Source: an uncultured Blautia sp. (GTDB lineage: Bacteria; Bacillota; Clostridia; Lachnospirales; Lachnospiraceae). From it: a DNA stretch of 64,000 bases. Made by a program: the position numbers and the translations under genes. The notes beneath the pieces were generated by a model. That model was not told where the DNA came from. It saw nothing but the letters and a program-made list of their open reading frames with translations, and ran no database searches. Positions within the stretch are counted from its first letter, which is position 1. Every line of letters starts with the position of its first letter. Shown piece after piece: positions 31,988 to 41,089 of the stretch. The stretch spans positions 186,001-250,000 of the forward strand of contig NZ_CANTKB010000001.1 of NCBI RefSeq assembly GCF_947654165.1. The letters are read 5' to 3'.

Positions 31988-33550
31988 ATGAACACAATAC
32001 AAAATCCCATTATACCTGGTTTTCATCCAGATCCTAGTATTTGTCGAGTCAATGACACTTATTATCTTGTAACTTCCAGTTTTGAATATTTTCCTGGAGT
32101 GCCTATTTTTACCAGTAAAAATCTCAAAGACTGGACACTAATCGGTCACTGTCTTACCCGAACTTCTCAATTGCCTTTAGATGGTTGTCAAAATTCCGAA
32201 GGAATTTATGCCCCTACTATCCGTTATCATGATGGGTATTTTTTTATGGTAACAACAAATGTGAGCGGAGGAGGAAACTTTATTGTTCATACTAAAAACC
32301 CCTCCGGTGAATGGTCTGAACCTGCCTGGGTACGTCAGGGAGGTATTGATCCTTCTCTGCTATTTGTTGACGATAAAACTTATTTTATATCAAATGGAGA
32401 TTGTGAAGGCAATTCTGGTATCTATTTATGTGAAATCAATCCTTTGACTGGAGAAATGCTTACCGAAAGTACCTTAATTTCCACCGGTTGTGGGGGAAAA
32501 TATCCAGAAGCCCCCCACCTTTATTATATCAATCATGAATTCTACCTCATGCTCGCTGAAGGCGGTACAGAATACGGACATATGGTAACTATACAAAAAA
32601 GTACATCCCCTTGGGGACCTTTTACTCCTTGCCCACATAATCCCATTTTGAGTAATCGCAATATTCCAAATGGGGCAGATGTTATTGCTTGTACTGGACA
32701 TGCTGATTTAATAGAAGATACTCATGGAAACTGGTGGATGGTTGCTTTGGGTGTTAGAACTATATGTACTAAACATAACAGTATTCTTCTGCATAATTTA
32801 GGCAGAGAAACTTATCTTACACCAGTCACTTGGAAATCTGGATATCCCATTGCTGGAAATAATGGAATTTTACAGATGAATATCCCTACCATACTTCCTG
32901 AAGTCACTACTTTAGAAAACACTGTAAAGAATCCTATCCTGTCCGAAACTTTTTCTTCTGAGCATTGGAATCTGGAATTTACTCACATCCGAAATCCTCA
33001 TTTGGAAAATTATTTTTTAAATTTCAAAGACAGATGCTTAGTTTTAAAAGGATGTGATTCTTTATGTAAACCATGTGTATCTCCTACTTTTTTAGGAGTA
33101 CGACAAAACTCTTTTTTCCAAGCAGCCAAAGTGACCATTTCCGGAATGCCTGAAAATGAAAACAGTCTGGCTGGTCTTAGTGTATATTATACAAATGAAC
33201 ATCACTATGATTTGGGAATTGCTCTTAGAAATGATGTCCGTTGTCTTGTGCTACGCCGCCAAATTTACGATTTAATAACAGAAACAGCTATAATACCTTT
33301 ATCTGTAGAAACCGTTGATTTACAAATAGAATCTGACAAGGAATATTATTATTTTTACTACTTTACACCTTCTCATGAAAAAATATTTCTTGGACAAGGC
33401 ACCACTGCTGCACTTTGTACAGAAATCACCCGTCACATGACTTTTACAGGTACTTTCTTCGGAATATTTGCAGAACATATGACTGCTACTTTCCGAAATT
33501 TCACACGTCAAAATTTAAACATTCAAGAACCTAAAGCCAAAGAGTTTTAA
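31988..33550 (+). CDS. Glycoside hydrolase family 43 (beta-xylosidase / arabinofuranosidase type)
   Basis: A 520-residue protein with a five-bladed propeller (1 to about 315) carrying the three catalytic acids: Asp in GFHPDPSICRV, Asp in GGIDPSLLFVDD and Glu in YPEAPHLYYIN. A C-terminal jelly-roll domain (about 325-510) is like that of XynB-type xylosidases. It has no signal peptide, so it works on imported oligosaccharides. The start was set at 31988 after AAAGGAG. About 50% similar by eye to the GH43 at 53143, so a paralogue, not a duplicate. Confidence 0.94.
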   Translation: MNTIQNPIIPGFHPDPSICRVNDTYYLVTSSFEYFPGVPIFTSKNLKDWTLIGHCLTRTSQLPLDGCQNSEGIYAPTIRYHDGYFFMVTTNVSGGGNFIVHTKNPSGEWSEPAWVRQGGIDPSLLFVDDKTYFISNGDCEGNSGIYLCEINPLTGEMLTESTLISTGCGGKYPEAPHLYYINHEFYLMLAEGGTEYGHMVTIQKSTSPWGPFTPCPHNPILSNRNIPNGADVIACTGHADLIEDTHGNWWMVALGVRTICTKHNSILLHNLGRETYLTPVTWKSGYPIAGNNGILQMNIPTILPEVTTLENTVKNPILSETFSSEHWNLEFTHIRNPHLENYFLNFKDRCLVLKGCDSLCKPCVSPTFLGVRQNSFFQAAKVTISGMPENENSLAGLSVYYTNEHHYDLGIALRNDVRCLVLRRQIYDLITETAIIPLSVETVDLQIESDKEYYYFYYFTPSHEKIFLGQGTTAALCTEITRHMTFTGTFFGIFAEHMTATFRNFTRQNLNIQEPKAKEF

Positions 33551-33554
33551 TCGA

Positions 33555-33588
33555 AAAAAGTCGCTGAAATCATCCTCAGCGACTTTTT
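33555..33588. terminator. Bidirectional terminator between gh43 and gh3
   Basis: A perfect 13-bp stem AAAAAGTCGCTGA (33555-33567) / TCAGCGACTTTTT (33576-33588), with T-runs on both strands. Confidence 0.93.
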
Positions 33589-33609
33589 CTTCTTTATGTC
33601 TCCTTATTA

Positions 33610-35757
33610 TTAATCTAAATAAATCCTCTTACTCTCAACATCCTGAGAATTTCTGCCAATCATAATTTCAAATTCCCCTGGTTCAAAAATAAACTCCATA
33701 TTTCGATTGTAAAATCTCAGCATATCTTTTGTAATGGTAAAGGATACTTTCTGTTTTTGTTTTGGCTGGAGCATAACCTGCTGAAATCCTTTCAATTCTT
33801 TTACCGGGCGGACAATGCTGGCTACACAGTCACATACATATAACTGTACAGTTTCCAGAGCTTCTCTTTCTGAATCATTATACACAGTAATTTCAGCCTG
33901 TATTCTGTCTTGCTTTTTTGTAACAGAAAAGTCCGAATAGTTTATCCTGCTGTAACTTAAACCGTAACCAAAAGGAAAAAGAGCTTCGTTTGGACAGTCC
34001 AGATATTTTGATACATATCGCTCTTTCTGACCGTAGTAAGGTCTTCCAGTGCGGTAATTGTTATAATAAACCGGAATCTGGCCTATAGTATGAGGAAAAC
34101 TCATAGCCAATCTTCCCGAAGGATTGTACTCACCTGTAAGAACGTCTGATAATCCATTGGCAGACTCTGTGCCAAGGAACCATCCTTGTACTAGAGCATT
34201 GCTGGTAGAAAGTATTGGTTTGATTTCCATAGGTCTTCCACTGAATACAATCGTTATTACGGGTTTTCCCGTTCCGCTCAATTTTTGAATCAGTTTTTCC
34301 TGATTTGGTGACAGCCGTAAATATGCTTTACTGCTGGCTTCCCCTGTATCAAAAGGAGATTCACCAACAGCGGCAATTAAAATATCACAATCTGAGAAAC
34401 GCTCTACCGCTTGCTCTGTTTGATCTTTTATATCAAACATCTGATCTTCCATGGAACCAAGTGGCTCTGTCATGGCAGTTATAACAGAAAAGCCGTGACT
34501 TTTCAAAGCGTCTGCCAGGGAACAGGTGTTTTTTTCGGCTGTAATTGCCCAACCTCCAGCAGTATTTTTTGATTCTGCAAAAGGACCAGCAATACCAATT
34601 TTTATTCCTTCTTTGAGAGGAAGTATACCATCATTCTTCAAGAGAACAATGGATTGTCTGGCAGCCTGGCGGGCTTTTTCTCTATGCTCTTTGCATAAAT
34701 GAAGTTTCTTTTCTGCTTCTGGATTGGCATCTTTAAATGGATTTTCAAAAAGTCCCAATTCATTTTTTAAATTCAGAATATTGCGGACAGCCTGATCAAT
34801 AAGTTCCATAGAAAGGCGTCCTTGTTCCACCAGTTTTTTTCCATGATTGATATAGTGTGCGGACATCATTTCAATATCAATACCAGCTTCTATACATTGT
34901 CTAGCTGCATCAGAACCGTCTTCGGCCACACCATTTATAATCGTTTCATGAACAGCAGCATAATCCGAAATCGTACAGCCATCAAATCCCCATTCATTTC
35001 TTAAAATATCACGAAACAATTTTTTATTTGCACTGGAAGGGATTCCATCCATTACATTAAAAGATGTCATAACCATTCTTGCCCCAGCATCCAGCGCTGC
35101 TTTATAAGAAGGCAGATAAAACTGGCGGAAAGTATTTTCAGAAATATCTACCCAGTTATAGTCCCGTCCCCCTTCTGCTGCACCGTAGCCTGCAAAATGT
35201 TTTACACAGGAGGCAATCTTCCCTTTTTCTTTAGGATTATCTCCTTGAAAACCATGAACAGCAGCCTTTGTCATAATACAGTTCAAATAAGGATCTTCCC
35301 CTGGTGATTCCATAACTCTTCCCCAGCGTGGATCCCTTACCAAGTCTGACATTGGTGCAAATGTAAGATGAATACCAGAGGCAGAGCTTTCAGCTGCTGC
35401 AACAGAAGCAGCATTTTCATAGTTTTCCGGATTAAAACTACAGCTCATAGCCAGTGGAATAGGGAATATGGTTTTATACCCATAAATAACATCAGCCATA
35501 AACAGAAGGGGAATATGATGTCGGTTTTTTTCCATATAACGTTTTTGGAGCGCCATAGTTTTTTCTGCACCGAAATAGTTTAAGGTGCTGCCTATATTTG
35601 TCATGTTTTCTTCTGTTATATTTAATTCTGCAAGGGGACCAGTCAAATCCATATTCTGCTCAGTTCCCAGAAACATGGCAGAGAGTTGGGTCATCTGTGC
35701 AAGTTTTTCTTCAATCGTCATGCTTTGAATCAGACGTTCAATTTTACTGTTTTCCAT
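33610..35757 (-). CDS. Glycoside hydrolase family 3 (beta-glucosidase / beta-xylosidase type)
   Basis: A 715-residue protein with the GH3 N-terminal barrel (DPRWGRVMESPGEDPYL; KHFAGYGAAEGGRDYN), the nucleophile Asp in GCTISDYAAVHE (about 255), an alpha/beta sandwich domain, and a C-terminal fibronectin-III-like domain. It has no signal peptide. It is the last gene of the ABC-importer / GH42 operon, 6 bp after GH42. The specificity is not certain; BglX-like beta-glucosidase is the nearest style. Confidence 0.94.
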   Translation of the reverse strand: MENSKIERLIQSMTIEEKLAQMTQLSAMFLGTEQNMDLTGPLAELNITEENMTNIGSTLNYFGAEKTMALQKRYMEKNRHHIPLLFMADVIYGYKTIFPIPLAMSCSFNPENYENAASVAAAESSASGIHLTFAPMSDLVRDPRWGRVMESPGEDPYLNCIMTKAAVHGFQGDNPKEKGKIASCVKHFAGYGAAEGGRDYNWVDISENTFRQFYLPSYKAALDAGARMVMTSFNVMDGIPSSANKKLFRDILRNEWGFDGCTISDYAAVHETIINGVAEDGSDAARQCIEAGIDIEMMSAHYINHGKKLVEQGRLSMELIDQAVRNILNLKNELGLFENPFKDANPEAEKKLHLCKEHREKARQAARQSIVLLKNDGILPLKEGIKIGIAGPFAESKNTAGGWAITAEKNTCSLADALKSHGFSVITAMTEPLGSMEDQMFDIKDQTEQAVERFSDCDILIAAVGESPFDTGEASSKAYLRLSPNQEKLIQKLSGTGKPVITIVFSGRPMEIKPILSTSNALVQGWFLGTESANGLSDVLTGEYNPSGRLAMSFPHTIGQIPVYYNNYRTGRPYYGQKERYVSKYLDCPNEALFPFGYGLSYSRINYSDFSVTKKQDRIQAEITVYNDSEREALETVQLYVCDCVASIVRPVKELKGFQQVMLQPKQKQKVSFTITKDMLRFYNRNMEFIFEPGEFEIMIGRNSQDVESKRIYLD

Positions 35758-35763
35758 AATGAA

Positions 35764-37800
35764 TTATTTTCCTTTTTTACTTTTGAAAATCATAACCTGG
35801 ATACCTGGAATTTGAATTTTACTGTTCTTTGTATAAACTTCTCCTGTGAGTAACTCCTCTGCTTCAAACGGAAGTTCAAATTCCTGCTCCTGATTTTTAT
35901 GATTTAACACAAAGATATAACGATATTCGTCACTCTCTCTTTCTGTTATCTCAAGTTCTGAAACGTCTTTGTCTTCTATAATTACCGGTATCTGACATTC
36001 CTTGCAAATATCATTCAGAAATTCTCTGTAAAATTCTTTGTTTGATCGTGTGCCTAAATAATAAACACTACCCTTTCCATATTTGTTTTTTGTCAAAACA
36101 GGTGTGTCACAGTAAAAATCTTGTTGATATTCAGCCAATACTTCCGCGCCTTCGCTATGGATAATATCACATAAAAGTTCTGCAGGATATTCTTGACCTT
36201 TATAACAAAAAGAATTCTGTTCATCTTCAGACAAAGCATCAATCTCTTCTACCCAAATTCCAGCCATTCCTTTTAGTTCTCCAGGATAGCCACCGTAGGC
36301 AATGTAATCATTCTCATCTACATAGCCACTGAGATATGTAAACAAAAGGGTTCCTCCTTCCGTTACATATTTTTCCATCCTTTTACTTACACCATCTTTC
36401 ACCATATAACATAAAGGTGCTGCAATGAATTGGTATTTTGAAAAATCGTCATCTACTCCAATAATATCCACAGAAATATGGTTTTCAAAAAATCCGCGAT
36501 AATAGTTCAAAATTTCATCTACATATTTCAATCGGGTTGTAGGTCCTGCAGAGCCTTCCACTGCCCACCAGGTAGGCCAGTCAAAAATCAATGCTGCCTT
36601 TGCTTCTGTCACCGTTCCTAGAGTTTCCTCCCCTAGTTTCCGTAACTCTGCTCCCAGTTCTTCACATTCCCGAAAAACTCTTGTATCACTTCTTCCTGCA
36701 TGGTCAATCAAAGCTCCATGGAATTTTTCACAAGCACCAGGACTTCTCCTCATCTGAAAAAACATTACGGTATCTGCCCCATGTGCCACTGCCTGATAAC
36801 TCAATAGCCGCATAACACCTGGACGTTTTAATCCGTTATCTTGTAACCAGTTTGAAACGCTTGGTGTCTGTTCCATAAGCATAAAAGGCTTTCCATTTTT
36901 CAGTCCCCTCATAAGTTCATGGTTTAATGCTACCTGGGCAGGTTCTGCATTTTTTACAGGATAATTATCCCATGAAATCACATCCAAATACTTAGCCCAT
37001 TTTTTATAATCCAACGTTTTATAGGTTCCCATAAAATTCGTTGTAATGACTGCATCTGGAATGTGCTTTTTAATGGCCTCATATTCTGTCTTAAAGTTTT
37101 CCATCATACTATCAGAATTAAAACGTTTGTAATCCAGAGTAATCCCCTGAAACATACTTCTATTTTCTTCAAAATGTTCGCTTAAAAGATTCGGTACTAC
37201 AATTTCCTCCCAGGAGTAAAAGGTGTGACCCCAGAAATGTGTATTCCATGCCTTATTCAATGCGTCCAAGGTCTTATATTTTCTTTTCAGCCAAACTCGA
37301 AATGCTTTTTCACAATTCTCACAATAACAAGTTTCTCCATACTCATTGCTTACATGCCATGCGACAATATTTTTCTGATTTTTATAGTGTTCCGCCAACT
37401 TTTCGGCTAACTTGGCAGAATATCTTTGAAAGGTAGGACTATTCGGGCAAGAATTATGACGTCCTCCAAATTTTCTCTTCATTCCATTAAATTCTGTGCG
37501 CAGAATATCCGGATATTTTCTTGCCATCCATGCTGGATGGGCTCCTGTAGAAGTAGCCATGCAGATGTAAAGTCCTTTTTCTGTTACCCGTTTTACAGTC
37601 TTATCCAGTTCGGAAAAATCATAGGTTTCTTCATCTGGCTGCAGCATAGCCCAGTTAAACACATTTAAGGTTACAATATCAACCCCTGCTTTTTCAAACA
37701 GCTTCATATCCTCATTCCAGATATCTTCTGTCCACTGTTCTGGATTATAATCCCCTCCATAGAGAATTTTTTGCACTTTTTTCTCATCTAAAATTTTCAT
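35764..37800 (-). CDS. Glycoside hydrolase family 42 beta-galactosidase / alpha-L-arabinopyranosidase
   Basis: A 678-residue GH42 enzyme: GGDYNPEQW at the start, acid/base Glu153 in HVSNEYGETC, nucleophile Glu in FMLMEQTPS, and a probable zinc site from Cys118, Cys158, Cys160 and Cys163. A trimerisation domain and a small beta domain follow. It has no signal peptide. It lies between the second permease (4-bp gap) and GH3. GH42 removes terminal beta-galactose, and in gut bacteria sometimes arabinopyranose, from oligosaccharides brought in by the ABC importer. Confidence 0.96.
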   Translation of the reverse strand: MKILDEKKVQKILYGGDYNPEQWTEDIWNEDMKLFEKAGVDIVTLNVFNWAMLQPDEETYDFSELDKTVKRVTEKGLYICMATSTGAHPAWMARKYPDILRTEFNGMKRKFGGRHNSCPNSPTFQRYSAKLAEKLAEHYKNQKNIVAWHVSNEYGETCYCENCEKAFRVWLKRKYKTLDALNKAWNTHFWGHTFYSWEEIVVPNLLSEHFEENRSMFQGITLDYKRFNSDSMMENFKTEYEAIKKHIPDAVITTNFMGTYKTLDYKKWAKYLDVISWDNYPVKNAEPAQVALNHELMRGLKNGKPFMLMEQTPSVSNWLQDNGLKRPGVMRLLSYQAVAHGADTVMFFQMRRSPGACEKFHGALIDHAGRSDTRVFRECEELGAELRKLGEETLGTVTEAKAALIFDWPTWWAVEGSAGPTTRLKYVDEILNYYRGFFENHISVDIIGVDDDFSKYQFIAAPLCYMVKDGVSKRMEKYVTEGGTLLFTYLSGYVDENDYIAYGGYPGELKGMAGIWVEEIDALSEDEQNSFCYKGQEYPAELLCDIIHSEGAEVLAEYQQDFYCDTPVLTKNKYGKGSVYYLGTRSNKEFYREFLNDICKECQIPVIIEDKDVSELEITERESDEYRYIFVLNHKNQEQEFELPFEAEELLTGEVYTKNSKIQIPGIQVMIFKSKKGK

Positions 37801-37804
37801 ATCA

Positions 37805-38644
37805 TCATCCTTTCAACCCTGAAAATGCAATACCTTGAATCAAATATTTCTGTCCAACACAATAAATCAGCACCATAGGAATCAAGGCACACACAGTTCC
37901 TGCCATAATCAATCCATATTCTGCTCCATACTGGGTACGAAACGCTGCCAGTCCCAACTGAATTGTTTTCAACTGGTCGGATGTTAAATACAACATAGGT
38001 CCCATATAATCGTTCCACATAAAATTAAAGGTAAAGATTCCTAAAGTAGCAATTCCTGGTTTACACATAGGAAGAATAATTCTTGCATATATTTTCAGTT
38101 CGCCACATCCATCTATTCTGGCTGCCTCTGAAAGTTCTTCTGGAATCCCAAGCATAAACTGTCTTAATAAAAATACACCGAATGCACTAAATAAATTCAT
38201 GCAAATTAACGCCATATGACTGTCATACATTCCCATTCCTTTTACAATAATAAACTGAGGAATCATAATAGCATGCCAAGGAACCATCATGGTAGCCAGG
38301 TAACACAAAAATATCTTATCACGTCCCGGATAGTTCAATTTGCTAAAGGAATATGCTGCCAGAGAGCAGGTAATGATTTGTCCTGTTGTTACAATCACTG
38401 AAAGTTTTAAGGTATTCAAATAATATGTAAGAAACGGAATTCTGGACCACACTTCTTCATAATTAGAAAACCGAAATACTTCTGGAATCCACTTAATAGG
38501 ATAACTGAAAATTTCATTGTTATTTTTAAAAGATGATGAAAGTGTCCAGATAAAAGGACTAATCATCAAAAGTCCCACTATCAATAAGACTATAAACAAA
38601 ATGGTATGATATACCTTCACCCTTGCTTTATATGATTTAATCAA
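37805..38644 (-). CDS. CUT1 sugar ABC transporter permease (MalG/LacG type)
   Basis: A 279-residue protein with six helices and the EAA loop ELSEAARIDGCGELKIYARIILP, which contacts the ATPase. It pairs with the permease just upstream (24-bp gap). No ATPase gene lies in the operon, so a shared MsmK-type ATPase elsewhere must power it. Confidence 0.95.
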   Translation of the reverse strand: MIKSYKARVKVYHTILFIVLLIVGLLMISPFIWTLSSSFKNNNEIFSYPIKWIPEVFRFSNYEEVWSRIPFLTYYLNTLKLSVIVTTGQIITCSLAAYSFSKLNYPGRDKIFLCYLATMMVPWHAIMIPQFIIVKGMGMYDSHMALICMNLFSAFGVFLLRQFMLGIPEELSEAARIDGCGELKIYARIILPMCKPGIATLGIFTFNFMWNDYMGPMLYLTSDQLKTIQLGLAAFRTQYGAEYGLIMAGTVCALIPMVLIYCVGQKYLIQGIAFSGLKG

Positions 38645-38668
38645 AACGTATTCCTCCTTCTGCTGGCA

Positions 38669-39571
38669 TTACATATAAGTAACCCATTTTTTCTGTCCCT
38701 TGAATTGAATCAAAGTAACAATCAGTACAATAAGGAACAGGAAATATGCCATAGCAGATGCATAACCAAATTCAAGCTGCTGGAATCCTTCCTGATAAAT
38801 CCTATATACCAGAACATTTGTAGATCTTCCAGGTCCTCCCTCTGTCATGATATTAATTAAATCAAACACCTGGAAAGAGCTGATGATGTTTAAAATCACT
38901 ACCATAAACATGGTAGGAGACAACATAGGCAGTGTAATTTTAAAGAATCTTTTCACTGCTCCGGCTCCATCAATTTGGGCTGCCTCATACAGTTGAGATG
39001 GTATTGATTGAAGTCCGGCCAGGAGAATTACCATATAATATCCTGCATTTTTCCAGATAGCAACAAGCATAACAGACCATAAAGCAGTATCCGAGGAGGC
39101 CAGCCACATAGGCGGGTTCTCTATTCCTAAAGATTGCAAGATCTGATTCAGTGGTCCTGTGTATGGATTAAAAATCAATGCCCACACAATTCCCACTGCC
39201 ACCATGGAAGTAATGGTTGGAAAAAAGAACATTGTTTTAAATAGGCCACTCCCCTTAATACCTGCATTGACTGCAACTGCCAAAAGCAAAGATGCTATAA
39301 TGGTGCCAGGTACAGTCACTAAAGTATATAAAAGGTTATTAAAAAAAGACACCTGAAAATATTCGTCCTGAAACATTTTAATATAATTAGAAAGTCCTAC
39401 AAATTTGGAAAAGCCAAATCCATTATAATCTGTAAAAGAGATAAACAATCCCATGACAATGGGAACTGCCATAAAAATAAAAAATCCGATAAAGTTTGGC
39501 ATAATAAACAAATATCCCTTTAGCCATTCTTTTTTAAATTTCTTTTTCTTTACTACTTTTTGTCCGCTCAT
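38669..39571 (-). CDS. CUT1 sugar ABC transporter permease (MalF/LacF type)
   Basis: A 300-residue, six-helix protein with the EAA loop QLYEAAQIDGAGAVKRFFKITLP. The start was placed at MSGQKVVKKKK (39571), because AGAGGA lies directly against an ATG two codons earlier and at proper distance from this one. It follows the binding protein after a hairpin-bearing gap of about 80 bp. Confidence 0.95.
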   Translation of the reverse strand: MSGQKVVKKKKFKKEWLKGYLFIMPNFIGFFIFMAVPIVMGLFISFTDYNGFGFSKFVGLSNYIKMFQDEYFQVSFFNNLLYTLVTVPGTIIASLLLAVAVNAGIKGSGLFKTMFFFPTITSMVAVGIVWALIFNPYTGPLNQILQSLGIENPPMWLASSDTALWSVMLVAIWKNAGYYMVILLAGLQSIPSQLYEAAQIDGAGAVKRFFKITLPMLSPTMFMVVILNIISSFQVFDLINIMTEGGPGRSTNVLVYRIYQEGFQQLEFGYASAMAYFLFLIVLIVTLIQFKGQKKWVTYM

Positions 39572-39598
39572 ATCCATTCCTCTCTCTATTGATAGGAA

Positions 39599-39630
39599 GT
39601 GGGGAAGACCTATGCTCAGTACTTCCCCAC
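39599..39630 (-). other. Intercistronic stem-loop after the binding-protein gene
   Basis: A 9-bp stem GTGGGGAAG / CTTCCCCAC (39599-39607, 39622-39630) without a T-run. Such hairpins between a solute-binding-protein gene and its permeases commonly stabilise the upstream mRNA or reduce read-through; that role here is inference. Confidence 0.5.
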
Positions 39631-39654
39631 AAAATGATAACTATTTCATTACCC

Positions 39655-40932
39655 CTACTCGCTCATAACCTCTTTGCGTTGTTTTTCAAAATTACTCATG
39701 GTCTCATCAATATCTTTTTCACCTAAAAGATACAGCTCTGCATTTTCCTTTAAAGCAGTAAGTAATTCCCCATATTTCACATATGCTGGTGTTTCTAAAA
39801 CTTTTTTTGCATTAAATACAACATCTACAATACTTTCTTTTCCTACGACATCTGCGAATACTTCTTTTGCCTCATCTCCGGAATAAGCAGGAAGCATTCC
39901 ATATTTTGGAAGAACTGTAGATCCACCTTCACCACATAAGTATTTCAGGAACTCAAAACTCTCTTCTTTATGTTTTGCATCTTTTGGAATACCTGCAAAC
40001 TGGAACTGGCCCCAGGTTGTTCCTGGCTCTACACCTTCTGGAACGGGCATAGGTGCTACATTCCAGTTAATATCTGTTTTTCCATCTTTTTGATCTGTTA
40101 AAAGCATATTAATCAACCATTCCCCTTGCGGCATCATAGCTACTTTTTTATTTTCAAAGTCTGCCAGATACTGAGAATTTGTTGCCTGTATTTCTGCCAT
40201 AGACACATGTGATTTATCTTCATTCATAAACCGATTTAAATACTCTAAAGATTGTTTAACGGGTGTAACATCATCGGAATTTAAATAGCATCCCTGCTGT
40301 GTCGCAATGGCATGATAAATATCCCAATTAATCCAATAGCCGCCATACTGCTTTCCATCACTTGATGTAAGTTTCTTTGCCATCTCCGCATATTCATCCC
40401 AGGTCATTTGCTCAGGCATAGTAATCCCCGCATCTTTTAGCATATCTTCATTATAAAACAGCATCCAACAAGTAGACCTGGTAGGCAACGCCCATACCTT
40501 TCCCTCTGGATAAGATGCATCCCACATAGAACCGTATTTACTAATATCTAAATCACTACTCTCTACCATTTCGGTAAGGTCTACAAGCGCACCTGAACCT
40601 TGAAATTGCTGAACTTGATTCAGAGTTCGGATATCTACTATATCTGCATCACTTCCTGCTGAAAGCATAACTTTTAACTTATCATCATAGCTATCATTTG
40701 CAATACTTACAATTTCTACTGTGACATCATCCTGGCTCTTATTATAATTTTCAGCGATTTCTGTCATATAATTTTCTTCATCGCTCCAGATATAAAATTT
40801 CAGATTTACCTTTCCATCTTCTGTCTTTGCTGATTCTGCTTCTTTATTACCTCCACTTCCTCCGCATCCTGTCAGCATACCTGCTGCCATCACAGCACTC
40901 ATAATGCCTGCTACTATTTGTTTCTTCTTCAT
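39655..40932 (-). CDS. Extracellular sugar-binding lipoprotein (CUT1)
   Basis: A 425-residue protein with a lipoprotein signal (lipobox MLTGC, Cys at about residue 22) followed by a GGSGGNKEAES linker and a family-1 solute-binding fold (FYIWSDEENYMTEIAENYN ... DIVDIRTLNQVQQF). The start was set at 40932 (MKKKQIVAGI) with AAGGAGG upstream. It is the first gene of the operon and captures the oligosaccharide for the two permeases. Confidence 0.95.
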   Translation of the reverse strand: MKKKQIVAGIMSAVMAAGMLTGCGGSGGNKEAESAKTEDGKVNLKFYIWSDEENYMTEIAENYNKSQDDVTVEIVSIANDSYDDKLKVMLSAGSDADIVDIRTLNQVQQFQGSGALVDLTEMVESSDLDISKYGSMWDASYPEGKVWALPTRSTCWMLFYNEDMLKDAGITMPEQMTWDEYAEMAKKLTSSDGKQYGGYWINWDIYHAIATQQGCYLNSDDVTPVKQSLEYLNRFMNEDKSHVSMAEIQATNSQYLADFENKKVAMMPQGEWLINMLLTDQKDGKTDINWNVAPMPVPEGVEPGTTWGQFQFAGIPKDAKHKEESFEFLKYLCGEGGSTVLPKYGMLPAYSGDEAKEVFADVVGKESIVDVVFNAKKVLETPAYVKYGELLTALKENAELYLLGEKDIDETMSNFEKQRKEVMSE

Positions 40933-40989
40933 ATTTGCCTCCTTTTTGTCAAATCTCCTCGACTTGACCATGTATATTTGTTTTGCTAT

Positions 40990-41013
40990 ACTAACTATAC
41001 AACAGACTAACTA
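40990..41013 (-). promoter_or_regulatory. Promoter area of the importer operon with direct repeat
   Basis: ACTAACTA occurs twice with a 16-bp period (40990-40997, 41006-41013). On the minus strand a possible -10 TATAGT (40994-40999) overlaps it; no good -35 is present. Confidence 0.35.
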
Positions 41014-41021
41014 AATCAGAT

Positions 41022-41043
41022 AGGTTGAAATTTTATCCACCTT
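41022..41043. promoter_or_regulatory. 22-bp dyad operator between the importer operon and the kinase gene
   Basis: AGGTTGA-N7-TCCACCT(T). It shares 18 of 22 bases with the site at 31903-31924. It lies about 45 bp upstream of the possible -10-based start of the binding-protein operon and about 44 bp from a possible start of the kinase gene (-10 TACACT, 41065-41070). Confidence 0.55.
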
Positions 41044-41089
41044 TTTTTATTTTACTACATCTGTTACACTAAAAAAGAGGGCATATTTT

